A DNA stretch of 64,000 nucleotides from Echria macrotheca (lineage: Eukaryota; Ascomycota; Sordariomycetes; Sordariales; Schizotheciaceae), in assembly GCA_030411725.1 (NCBI GenBank), contig MU839827.1, forward strand, positions 4,161,027 through 4,225,026, given 5' to 3'. The notes below the pieces were generated by a model. It saw nothing but the letters and a program-made list of their open reading frames with translations. It was not told where the DNA came from and did no database searches. Shown in pieces: positions 1 to 9,968 of the stretch (position 1 is its first letter; every line of letters starts with the position of its first letter). Position numbers and translations under genes: made by a program.

Positions 1-1265
1 TGGTTGGGAAGGGCTTCGTGGCTTCAACTACCGGCTGAGATTTTGGTTCGGCGGTATCTTCAGCACAAGGATGCCATTGATGAGAGGTTGAGGAGAGAAT
101 ACGGCGCGGGAATCCAACAGCGGCTTTTGTTCGCTGCTGCCAAGGATGCTTCTGGTGCTGGGCTGAACGATACAGAGAAAGGGATCCTGCCGGGGTCGAC
201 TCTTCCTCGGAATTTATATGGATCGACTATGGAAGAGAGTCTGGTTGAGACGAGATTCTTGCGGCCGCGGTTTATTGTTCCTCAGGTATTCATGGGCCAG
301 GCCAAAGACGTGACTCGGTTCTGGGCGGCTGGGCTCGAGGCTATGGCGTCTCTTCCAGATGGCGCGGACGAGACATCCATCGGGACCAGATTGTTCGTCA
401 ACCAGGAGCGCAACCGCCGGGCATTGATCTCTGGTGATGAACCCCTATGGCCGGGTTATCTCTCCCAACTCCTTCTCACCAAAGCAGCCCTTAACCAGAA
501 TCAGACCGTCAACCAAACCAACCCCATCGACCTCGGCATCCAGCTGGACTACGAATCCCGCCTCTTCCAGCCCGTCGACTCGACTACCACCAGCGATATC
601 CACATGCTAACTTTTGACCGTCCCATTCTCGCCAGACATCCTCCGTCGTCCAGGTCTGGACGGGCGGCGTCCCATGACAACGACCAACCCCTCCGTCTCC
701 CGCCCGAGCTACACCCCAATTATTCAGCGCTTACCACACAGCAGCACCCCGGAGTCGAAGAGAGAGGAGTGACATGGTCCCAAATCCCGCTCCTAACAAA
801 CATCGCCGTCCCGGGATCCAGCATCCCCGCCGTTCTGACTCTATCCCGCCCAGAAGGGAACAATACGGAAGAGTTTATAAACAACTGGTGGGCTAGAATG
901 TGGTTCATTCCGCATGCGAGAACTCTTTTGGACAAATACATCCGGCCGGATCGGAAGGCGTTGGCGGAAGACGTGGCCAGGGACGGCGGCGGTAGTTGGT
1001 GGGATATGAGAGGAGGAAGGGGAGGGGTTTGGGATGATTTTGGTGAGCATATATCCCCTTTTCCTTTTCATTCTGAAAAAGCTAACTATCCGTAGGCGGT
1101 TGGACGCCCTGGAGGAGCGTTTGTAGTCCAGATTTCGATGGGATATTATTTGGGGAGGAGAGCAGGAAAGGAGAGGACGACGGGATGGTTGAGCCGGTGC
1201 GCAGTGAGGGTACACAAGAGGCCGCTGGATTACAAGATACGGACGAGAAGCTCAGAGGGAACTAA
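1..1265 (+). CDS. Conserved-looking hypothetical protein, C-terminal part (5' end outside window)
   Basis: The reading frame is open from the first base, so the start codon lies upstream of the window. Coding blocks are 1..1042 and 1096..1265, joined by a 53-nt intron with a GTGAGC donor, a CTAAC branch point and a TAG acceptor. Splicing continues the frame (Gly-Gly-Trp-Thr-Pro) to TAA at 1263-1265, giving 403 visible residues. The frame shows no stop over about 1 kb, has varied composition, and contains Trp-rich stretches such as WWARMWFIPHART around residue 297, which supports real coding. I do not recognise the family. The visible part shows no clear transmembrane segment or catalytic motif. 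The extreme C-terminus is acidic and low in complexity. The function is unknown. Confidence 0.75.
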
Positions 1266-1626
1266 AATGCCAGCTCCAGCGCGCATTGCAAATGACCCCA
1301 GGAGTTTAGACGCCTAACAACCCCAAATTTCTCATACGATACCCCAGGGGAATCTCAAGCTGACATTCAATCCTTGACTGTCAATTCATCACATCCCTTG
1401 GCCAGAATATATACATGCTCAATAAACCCCGTGATCCCACCAAGGAGTGTGTGTATTTGATAACCATGTACCATGCCGCTATGCGTGCCTCGCCAACAAT
1501 AATTCGCCAGCTCATGCAGCAAGCAGCCTGCGGCCAAGGGGAGCTCTCATGGGCTCATCTCCTTCGCGGCTCGGCTGCTTGCTAAAAATCCATAGTTTTT
1601 TTTTTCTCCCCGTTTAAACGTCAATC
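1266..1626. other. Intergenic, tail-to-tail
   Basis: This is the space between the 3' ends of the partial gene and TMA46. I see no reading frame of note and no RNA gene. It contains an AATAAA-like string near 1420 and should hold the 3' UTRs of both neighbours. Confidence 0.5.
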
Positions 1627-2750
1627 TCATGTATCAGGAGCTGGCTCCGGCTCTGCGCCGCCGTTTAGACTGCCATTAGCCAAAGGGATACCATGCAACG
1701 CAGCCAGCCTCTCCTCCTCGCGCCTGGTCTGGAGAGCCTCAGTCTCCCTGCGGAGCTTCTCCAGGTTGAAGACATCATCATCATCGTCTGACGAGTCCTC
1801 GTCTTCCTCGGTCCTCCAGTTGCCGCTCTCGAACAGGGCACGACCAGTCGCTTCCTTGGCCTTCCTGGCCTGCTCCTCGGCCGCCTTCTTGTCCAGACGC
1901 TCCTTCTTCCACTTGGCAAACGTCTCCTCGGTCACGGGCGTCAGCTTGCCGAGAAGCTTGTGTCGCTCTGACTCGAGGAAGTCTTCGAGGGTGAGCGTCT
2001 TCAGTGGTGACTTATCCATAAGGGCCTTCTCGGCCGCCCGCTGCTCCTTCGTTTTGAGGACGAACCTGGGAGGGTCGTTAGCGTGTGATAGATAACGAAA
2101 AAAGAAAGAAAAACTCACCCTGGTGGAAGAGCATGCTTGTACATGCACTTGTCGCCGCCGTTGGGACAGATCCAGAACCACCCATACTTTCCATCCTCGA
2201 TGGCCTCGATAAAGTACTTGCACACCTTGTCGGTCGTGGTGCGCTGGTTGCCCTTCTTGGAGAGCACGACAGACCGCAGCTTCTCCTCGTCCCAGTCGGC
2301 CGACGTCTCCTGCTTCTTCTTCTCGTCCTCGTCCTGCCGCGTGTCGGCGTACAGGTTCTTCTTCTCGACCTTGCGCTCCATCTCGAGGTCGTGCGAGAAC
2401 TTGCACTTCTTGCCCTTCTCGCAGTTGCCCTTCTTGAAGAAGATGCACACGACCGTCTTGGGGTCGACGCCGAACGGCACCTTTTGCACCTGGGCCGGCT
2501 TGTTGAGCAGCAGGTCGGCCTCGCGCTTGGCGTCCTCGGCCGCCTTCTTCTCGCGCTCGCGCTGCGCCTTCTCGGCCTCCTTCTTCTTCTGCTCGGCGCT
2601 GCCGCCGCCCTTCATCGACGACGTGAGCCGGGCGATCTCCTTTTGCGCGGCCGAGCCCTTCTTGTTCTTCATGCCGAACGTCTTGTCCTCGACAATCTTG
2701 GCCGCCGCCGGCTTCTTACCGCCACCCTTGACATCCTTTTTTGGAGGCAT
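1627..2750 (-). CDS. TMA46: CCCH zinc-finger translation-machinery-associated protein Tma46 (ZC3H15/DFRP1 family)
   Basis: Exons are complement(2119..2750) and complement(1627..2065), with a 53-nt intron (GTGAGT donor, CTAAC branch point, CAG acceptor). The product has 356 residues. The N-terminus starts MPPKK and is Lys-rich, followed by a basic coiled-coil-like stretch (about 35-85). Two CCCH fingers follow: C102-C110-C116-H120 (C-x7-C-x5-C-x3-H) and C177-C195-C202-H206. After the intron comes the KTKEQRAAEKALMDKSPLKT block, which is characteristic of the family, and an acidic Asp-rich tail. In yeast and animals this family binds developmentally regulated GTP-binding proteins (Rbg1/DRG1) and associates with ribosomes. 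The gene is divergent from OST4, with about 540 bp between starts. The family call is strong. The ribosome role is taken from family knowledge. Confidence 0.93.
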
Positions 2751-3293
2751 CGTGGCAGATGTGGGTGTCCACTTCGAGTAGGTGTAGCTTCGTTGTCGAT
2801 ATTCTAGGGCGGGCGAGTCGGGTGTTGAAATTCGGATTATTTCGAGGTGGGCAAAATCGCCAGTTCGAACCTTTGTGGCGGGGAATCCCACACTGCGGTG
2901 ACTGGTGGAAGCGTGGCGGGCTGCCGCTGAAGGACTGTGCCAACAGCGGGGCTTCGCTTGCTTTCGGGGTCCCCACTCAGCCCTGACGTCGCTCAGGCTC
3001 TCTCAGCTGGCAAACGCCTGGCACGTGATCGTTATCTGACCCCTGTCGTCCCGATACGCGGTGATGGGTGCAGTGAAGCTCCCGTGTCGGCGCGGCAAGC
3101 TGGCCAGATCATCCAGCCCATTCCGCATCACACATGTCCTGAGAGCTCGACGACCAACACGAGCCATTGTGCACCAGAAAGGTAGCAGCCTGCGATTTTC
3201 CGATATGTGTACCTTTTGTTCTAACAGATGGTAAAATTAGGCCACCCTACCCACGACACTTAGCGCATCTGTTCCGAAGCGAAGCCGTTCAGC
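2751..3293. promoter_or_regulatory. Divergent promoter region TMA46/OST4
   Basis: This 543-bp gap separates two divergently transcribed genes and must contain both promoters. It carries a CACGTGA motif at 3022-3028, the type of site bound by Cbf1-like bHLH factors, overlapping a GATCGTTATC stretch. I see no TATA box that stands out. Assignment of the motif to either gene is inference. Confidence 0.4.
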
Positions 3294-3476
3294 ATGATTT
3301 CCGACGACGATTTGTACCGCCTGGCCATCTTCCTCGGCTCGGCCGCCATGATTCTGATTGTTGTCTACCATTTCTTCGAGGTCAATGCCGGCGAGAGCCA
3401 GCGACAAGCTGCGGAACAGAAGGCCGGGGGAAAGACGGCACCGCAGACAACCACTGCCGCTACGAAGACGAGATAG
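3294..3476 (+). CDS. OST4: Oligosaccharyltransferase subunit Ost4 (mini-protein)
   Basis: This is a single short exon of 60 residues. The start MISDDDLYRLAIFLGSAAM matches the very conserved Ost4 family: a few polar residues followed by a single transmembrane helix (about residues 8-28), then HFFEVNA and a hydrophilic tail. Ost4 is a tiny ER-membrane subunit of the oligosaccharyltransferase complex. In yeast it holds Ost3/Ost6 against the catalytic Stt3 subunit for N-glycosylation. The protein is longer than yeast Ost4 (36 residues) because of a Thr/Lys-rich cytosolic or luminal tail of about 28 residues. No other frame here encodes a plausible protein. Confidence 0.92.
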   Translation: MISDDDLYRLAIFLGSAAMILIVVYHFFEVNAGESQRQAAEQKAGGKTAPQTTTAATKTR

Positions 3477-4413
3477 CGCTCTACGACTGTACGATTAAAG
3501 GGAACGAGAACAGGCGCAAGTGTCGATTGGGAGGGCAATCCAGCGCAGGGTCGGCGTCGCGGATACTCAGCGTTGTTAACGGGTTAGTGACACATATTTG
3601 GGCAGTCAGGCTCCGACAGGACGACGGATGGGGTCTATGTAGCTGTCTGCGATCTCCCAGTGATCATGGAACCGTGTGAACGATCTGGCTTCAGGACTTA
3701 AGGGTTATACCAAAAGGCTATGAAAAGCTTTTCATATGCAGGGAAACTGCACGTGTAGAATATTAAAAACGTTGATATGTAACACATGACACGGTGGTTC
3801 CGAAGCTAATCCTGCTTGCAAATGGTTTTACGGAATATGTCCCGTCGCATCGCGATCCATCTGGACGGCTGGCGGAGCAGGTCTTGGCGTTGGGCCATCG
3901 AGGTGAGTCATCCAAAACCGGTTAGCGCCTTTTGCCACACAACCACCCCACTGGCTGGCCTTTGCCTTGCCCCTTAACAGCCACACTTCCGGCAGAACCG
4001 TGCCAAGCCAACCTACAAAGCGGCCTCAAAATCTCGCGCGTTTGCCTTCTTCCTCTCCCCCCCATCACCAACCCTCAAGAACCAAGTCATCTGCCAAAAC
4101 CACCCACGACTTCATTTCTGGCAGGCCCGCATCCAACTTCGCAAAACCTGCTCTTCTTTTCGCTGCCACATTTGCACTTTGCAATACTTTTTAACGCGCG
4201 GTTCGCTTGACAAGCCAAGATCCGACGTGACGCGACCGCAAGCCGCCCAGCCAACAAACACCCTCTCTTTCGACGCGATCATCACTTTTCGCATCAGCCA
4301 TTCCATCGACCCGAGTCCTCGGTCGATAATTTCATCTTGCCGCTCAAATCGCTCGCGACTTTGATCACCCCACCTACTCTTTCAAACACATACTACTCAT
4401 TCAAACCGCCAAC
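3477..4413. promoter_or_regulatory. Intergenic, OST4 3' side and YRA1-type promoter
   Basis: No protein frame is supported here. The last 500 bp are pyrimidine-rich (C/T tracts and repeated ACCA/CAACC strings), as is common just upstream of highly expressed fungal genes. A TGACGCGAC string lies near 4226. The start AACATGTCC at 4411 has an adequate Kozak-like context. Confidence 0.4.
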
Positions 4414-6028
4414 ATGTCCGGAAAGCTCGACCAGTCTCTCGACGAGATCCTTTCCACTCAGCGACGCAATGCCAACAAGCGCCGCAACACCCGCCGTACT
4501 TCGGTCGGCAACCGCCCCGCCCCCGCCGCTCCGGCTGGCGGCATTCAGAAGAAGCCGCAGCCTGCGCGCAACTCGACCAAGCCTACTCCGGCGAAGGGCG
4601 CTGGAATAGTCGGCGAGAGCAAGATCATGGTCAGCAATCTGGTAAGTCCTGATGTTCTTTTTCGGTTCAACACGCGCTAACTTGCGATAGCCCAAGGATG
4701 TCTCTGAGGCCCAGATCAAGGTATGTTTTTACCGATAAGGCCTATCAGCCTTCCGGACTTTTTCGACATCCCTCTTCCGTGGCGCTTCGACGTTTCATGT
4801 CCACGACGGACAACCGATGGTGGTGGCTATTATTATTATCTCCAAACCGGCTGTGAAGACGCCCATCTCCTTCCCGCACGTGTGCCCAGCTCGGCGCTGG
4901 CTGTGGAAGATGAGACATCCTACATCACGCTACATATTCCTCTCCGGGTTGCCTGGCAAGCACCCGCGATTTGAGATGACGCGTTGATGGCTTTACGGAT
5001 GGTGGCACCAAGTCTCACAGCATTCGGCTGGATGCCTCGCGTTGATCCCGCCCTGGCTGGCAACCAGGTGCAGGTCCGCGTTGGCGAGCTTTGCAGTGAG
5101 CAGTAGCGCAGCTCTTTTCCGTGTTGTTCCTGCATCGATATTCGAGGTTGTTTCACGACGGGAATCTTTCCACTGGACTTGGCACTTTGGACGCTGCAGC
5201 GCAGTCTGTAGGGTCTATGGACGAGAGGCGAAATCTTCTCGGTCTTGGGTTCAGTCGGGCTGGATATCACGTCGTGTGGTTGGGTGTGGATGCGAAGGAG
5301 GATACGCTGGATGGAATATTCCGCTGTCACTTGCCAGTCGCTGGTGATGCTCCCCGGAGGTTGCGCCCGCTGCACTGCTCGCTGGTTTTGTTTCCAGAAC
5401 GAACGCTTTATGGACGATGCCTGGTCGGAATGAAGTCGAAACGGACCGCTGCGGATGATCCGCTCGCTCACCAGACGCTAACCACGATACCGCTCAATAG
5501 GAATACTTCCAATCCTCGGTCGGAAATGTGAAAAAGGTTGATCTCTCGTACGGTCCCAACGGCCAGAGCCGCGGCATGGCGCATGTCACTTTCCACCATG
5601 CCGACGGTGCCAGCAAGGCTTTCCAGACTCTGAATGGTCTTCTGATTGATAATCGGCCCGTCAAGGTACGCCTCGGTTTTTGGGTATCGATGAGCCAAGC
5701 TAATTTTCTACAGGTCGAAGTGGTCGTGGCGAATGCCGATCTGATCCCGCCTCCCAAGACTCTGGGCCAGCGCATCTCGCAACCCAAGTCGCAGCCGAGA
5801 TCCGCTGCCGCAGTCAAGAACACTGCCACGGGCAAGGGAGCTGCTGTGGGTAAGGGACCGCGGAAGACTCTCAACAAGCGCAAGTCCAACAGTGTTCGTC
5901 CGGCGAAGAAGACGGCCGAGGAGCTTGACTCGGAGATGACGGACTATTTTAATAACGCCAACAACGAGAACGCCAACGGAACTGCAGCCCCTAATGGGGA
6001 TGCCCCGATGGAGGATGAGATTCTTTGA
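4414..6028 (+). CDS. YRA1: RRM-containing mRNA export adaptor, Yra1/Mlo3/ALY-REF family
   Basis: Exons are 4414..4641, 4691..4720, 5501..5665 and 5714..6028, giving 245 residues. The N-terminal block (about 1-65) is Arg/Lys/Pro-rich. One RRM follows (about 70-150), with an RNP2-like strand IMVSNL (71-76) and an RNP1-like strand GMAHVTFH. The C-terminal region is basic and then acidic, with the DSEMTDYFN box typical of REF-type adaptors. These proteins bridge spliced or packaged mRNA to the Mex67/TAP export receptor in the nucleus. The second exon is only 30 nt, and the intron after it is 780 nt (GTATGT donor, CTAAC branch point, TAG acceptor), about ten times the usual size here. The symbol is by family; the S. 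pombe counterpart is mlo3. Confidence 0.9.
4721..5500 (+). other. Long intron (780 nt) inside the YRA1-type gene
   Basis: The intron is bounded by GTATGT at 4721 and CAATAG at 5500, with a GCTAACC branch-point candidate at about 5477. Frame continuity across it is exact (...QIK then EYFQSSVGN...), so its limits are well supported. Short ORFs inside do not resemble proteins. Its size and position recall the long intron of yeast YRA1, where the intron is used for autoregulation. Confidence 0.85.
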
Positions 6029-7038
6029 AGGGCGAGCGAAGACGATAGGAGCGGTGTTTCTTTGGCTTGGGAGGACTGTCTCTATTGATTTTACGATACA
6101 CCAGATACAGATTGGGACTGGGTCGTTTGGGCTGTTACGCTGGTCGTTTGGGACTGTATAATTGAGCGCTTGGTAGTCACCAGCCTTGGGCGAATATAGC
6201 CTGGTTATTTGCAGATTGTGCAACGTGGTGAACCAATAATTGGGGGGCAATGTCTAAGACGGCAATACTCCGGTGCCGCGAGGTTGTGCGAGGTAGCCCA
6301 GTGAGGTAGCCCAGCGAGGACAAGAGACAGGAGTTCCGATGCATATGTCGGTGGGCACTCGTGATGTTTTTGTCTTCGGGACTCTGCTTGGACATGGAAC
6401 GACTTGACTTGGATCTGACTCTGATCACTTGCAGGTGTACCCCCGTACGTAGAGAAGATTGCATTCAGATTTTGTGTGGAAAGCATCGATTCCTGATCTC
6501 TAGTGACGCCGGCCTTCTAACTTTGAGCGTAATGCCATAACCCATACTCGGTGCCATTGACCTCTAACGCAATACACTTGGCCTCCATTCTGATTCCCGT
6601 GCCGCCGGTGCCCTGTAGCTTCTCCCGTCCATCCAGTTGAAATCAAAACATCGCTTTGGACGTGTCTGTACATCACACCCAGTCCTCCATGTCCTTCAAG
6701 TTGTGTGTCGACATAAGCCATGCTCCCACCATCCCATCCCAGCCAGTGAATAAACCATCTCCCGAGTCCGACCGCCTCGAACATAGCGAATATTGCCTGT
6801 GAACCTTTGACCCTGCAGTTGTACACCATACTCCTCCAACCGGCTACTCACCATGCCCCCCCCGTCTTGCTCGTACATCTCCCTCTCCCTTCCCCCCCAT
6901 CTCTCTCCGCCACTCCCTCACCGCCGCTCATCATCATCGTCCAACCTAAAAGAAACACAAAACCACCAACCCTACTCAGCCTCGAAGCTCACAAAGAAAC
7001 AAACGGAAAGAAAAAAAGAGAGGGAAAAAAGAAAAGGC
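6029..7038. other. Intergenic, tail-to-tail, no gene seen
   Basis: This region lies between the ends of the YRA1-type gene and the low-complexity gene. I see only short spurious frames. At 6840-7040 the strand is strongly C-rich and then A-rich (ACAAAGAAACAAACGG-type sequence). No tRNA or other RNA gene was found. Confidence 0.4.
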
Positions 7039-7623
7039 CTACATCCTTCCCCGTCGTCCCCATCCACTCCCCGTCCCATTCACAGTCCCCGAACTCCCAC
7101 CCCCAGACGTCGTCGTCGTAGTCGTCGTCGTCGTCGTCGTCGTCGTCGTAGCCCCCGTCCCCGCGGTCCCCGTCCCAGCCCCCGACCCCGTCCCTGCGGT
7201 CCCTGTCCCCGTCCCCGTAGTCCCCGAAACTGAAGAAAAAGAAGAAGGATAAGCCTCATCCCCAGGCCACGCAACGAGGAACCCACCGCCGCGCGAACTA
7301 GCCTGCGCCGCTTCGCGGGATGTGTACAGACCATAATTTGTTGCTGTCGTTCCCGTCCCCACCGTTCTGCTTGATGTACTTCCCGTTGTGCCGTTCACGC
7401 CACTGGTATAACCGGTAGTAGGATGAGAAGTGGTGGCGGTGGCCGGGGAAAGAGGAAGCGTATATCTCTGCTCCGTCGGCCAGGGGAGGACGCTCGCGCC
7501 TGCGCGGGCGTAGGCGGCTGCTTCTTCTGCGGTGTATGGAGGAGGGAGGGGGTTGCTTCCGCCGCCGCTGCTGCCGCCGCCGCTGCCGCCGCCGGAGGGG
7601 GGGGAGGTCGCGTGGGGGGACAT
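7039..7623 (-). CDS. Low-complexity hypothetical protein with a two-copy internal repeat
   Basis: The frame is open from the ATG at 7623 (MSPHATSPPSGG) to TAG at 7039 (194 residues) and is also open upstream, so an earlier exon is possible. Gly/Ser- and Thr-rich linkers dominate, including a run of 14 Thr from a GTC-type triplet repeat. Between them are two similar segments: PYTAEEAAAYARAGASVLPW (about residues 28-47) and LYTSREAAQASSRGGGFLVA (about 99-118). In both copies the segment ends with W-P-x-(D/E)-x-x-Y. This repeated unit is the best sign that the frame is coding. I do not know the family. A splice from upstream sequence (acceptor near 7695) cannot be excluded. Confidence 0.5.
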   Translation of the reverse strand: MSPHATSPPSGGGSGGGSSGGGSNPLPPPYTAEEAAAYARAGASVLPWPTEQRYTLPLSPATATTSHPTTGYTSGVNGTTGSTSSRTVGTGTTATNYGLYTSREAAQASSRGGGFLVAWPGDEAYPSSFSSVSGTTGTGTGTAGTGSGAGTGTAGTGATTTTTTTTTTTTTTSGGGSSGTVNGTGSGWGRRGRM

Positions 7624-9072
7624 CGTTCTTTGGGAGGGGTCTTGGTTTGGAGGTTGAGGAATTGCGGAAGATTGGATGTGGTGAGAGCTGCGCGTTGATG
7701 ATGCCCTCACGAGGTTTGTTAGATTCGGAGTTCGAGCCGTGGTTGGTGATCTTAGTTGTTGGTGGTCGTGGTGGTGTAGTCAAAGTCGAAGTCGAAGAAA
7801 GAACAAAATTCCCATGTGATGCTTGTTTTAACAATGGAAACGACCAGGGATACTCACAGCGAAGAGAGACGTAGATATATATACCCCAACAGTAGGACAA
7901 GCCAACCAGCTATATAGGTACCTACCCACATCTATACATCACATACACCACAGCACATCCACCTTCCCCATCTCCCACCAGCTAGCCAGCCTACATACGG
8001 AACCTACACCCGTCCTGATCCTGAATCCCATACCCCACACCAAAACTGATTCAGAATCCTACCTAGAATAGAAATAAACTCATCCGTACTACCTACCTAC
8101 CAGACGGACCTCGCCTCGCCTCAGACACCAAACAGACAGACAGACAGATAACCTCATCCCTCCATCGCTCATCCCTCCTCCTCCCTCTCCTTCCAAAAAT
8201 CTCATCCAAACAAATTCGCCCTTCTCGAATCGGTGTCAAACACCCCATATCCCATATCTGATCGATTCTGTTTTATGTTCCTCTTCTTCCCGCCCCGCCC
8301 CCATCAACCCATCCACCCATCCCATCCCATCCCGGGCAATGTACCAATGTATTGTACCAACGTACCAACGTACCAATATAAAAATGTAGCAAACCAAACC
8401 TTCTTCAGCCGCAACGGTATTAACTGACTGCTCTGGGCTCTGGACAAACACCACTCACTTCGCCCCCCATCCCCCGTTGAGGCCTCGGGCCTCGTGTGAC
8501 CCGACCCGACCCAGAGACAGCCACAGCCTCTCGCATACTCGACCACCAACAGCAGCCAAAAAAACAAAAAAAAAAAAAAAAGAAAGACAAACTTGCATAT
8601 CACACCCTCCGCTACCTCGCGATAAAGCACTCCCAGACCATGTACCACCATCCATGGACAATCAAGACTAGGTAGGTATCTGTCCGTGGATGACGTTGGA
8701 CAGGAAAAAAAAAAATCCCCGGTGACCAAGATCCCGAGACAGAATCCGCAAAAGGTACCAAGATGATCCATCCTATAGACTCGGGACGTGGGTTCGCGAA
8801 AACAACAAAAACAAAAACACAAATTAATTGCCTCGAATACTGAGACAGAGCAACCTCACCCGGAAAATCACTTCTGGATCAACAAGACCGCTGGCGAGCC
8901 CATGAATCTCAGCTCTATTCATTTCTCGTGTCGAGTCGAAAAAAATCCATTCGCCAAGTAATCAGAGTGATCCTGTCCCGCCAGAGATTTTCCCTTGGCG
9001 GTCATGCTTTTCCCGTCTTTAATAGCCCCGTAGACGTGATCCCTAAAATCTCACTCATCCCCGAACCTTCCC
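7624..9072. other. Intergenic region 5' of the low-complexity gene and 3' of p23
   Basis: There is no convincing coding frame. The strand is C/A-rich with many CCATC/CATCC strings and CTACCTACC-type tetranucleotide repeats at about 8085-8105, and an A17 tract near 8565. It probably contains the promoter and 5' UTR of the minus-strand gene ending at 7039, and the 3' UTR of p23. Confidence 0.35.
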
Positions 9073-9968
9073 TCAAGCTGCCGCCTCCTTCTTCTCCTCC
9101 TTGCCGACATCCTCCTTGCCGGCCTCCTCCTCCTCCTCTCCCTCAAGAGGCGGCATGTCCTCGTCGTCTGAGTCCTCTTCCTCGTCGCCCGTCGGGAGAC
9201 CGCCGCCACCGAGCTTGGAGAAGTCGATGCCGCCAAAGTCACCGCCACCTGTGAGAGTTAGCCTCATGTCCAAAAATCATACTCCATTTTCATTTCCGCC
9301 ACTTCACGTACCCATCCCGCCCATGCCTGGCATGCCTCCTAATAAAATTTAGCCAGAGGGAGGGAGAAGGGGGGAACAAGCACAAAAAGTAATTGCCAGA
9401 AACAAATCTCTTCTGCGACCTGGTCCGGGGAAATCACTTACCCATACCGCCAAAGTTGCTAAACTCATCCTCGGCCGCCTCGTTCTGCTCGTCCTCGTCG
9501 ACCCACTTGTCAAAGTCCGTCTTGAGGAAGTGGTACTTCTTAGCCTCCTTGAGCAGACGCGGCCAGTAGGCCTCGTCGAGCTCCTTCTTGCGCAGCTTGA
9601 GCTCGACGTCGCGGGCCGAGTGCGTGATCTTGCTGTTCTCGGGGTCGATCTCGGCATAGAATTCCAGCTCGAGGTGGTACGTCTTTTTGAGCGTGTCCGA
9701 GTGGCCCGTGAACGTCAGGCTCGTCGGCTTGAGATCCAGCTTGAGGTTCGACGCCGGCACGTCGGGCACGCTGATGGTGAGGTAGATGAAGTTCTTCTCG
9801 GGGTCGCTCTTGGACGAGCGCTGGGCCCAGAGGACTGTTCTCGGCGTTAGCGACCTGCCGACAAGGATTGCCGCCGAGCCTGTGAAGCTACAAAAACAAT
9901 CGGCGCATTCACTCGGCTCAAAGACTTGTTCAAGAGGCGCACTTACCCTCGGGTGTCACGGTAGCCAT
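9073..9968 (-). CDS. SBA1: Hsp90 co-chaperone p23 (Sba1/Wos2)
   Basis: Exons are complement(9947..9968), (9442..9834), (9312..9338) and (9073..9248), giving 205 residues. The first exon encodes only MATVTPE plus one base. The CS domain follows (about 8-120), beginning VLWAQRSS and containing the conserved LTFTG and an AYWPRLLKE segment (WPRL is a p23 signature). After it come a Gly/Met-rich linker partly encoded by a 27-nt exon (GGMPGMGGM), a GGGDFGGIDFSKLGGG motif and an acidic Glu-rich tail. p23 binds the closed ATP state of Hsp90 and slows client release in the cytosol. All four exons join in phase 1 with canonical splice sites. Confidence 0.94.

Noticed and set aside
2085..2807. Leu-rich 240-codon plus-strand frame
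   Set aside because: It is antisense to TMA46. Its Leu/Arg richness is the mirror of Lys/Glu codons on the coding strand.
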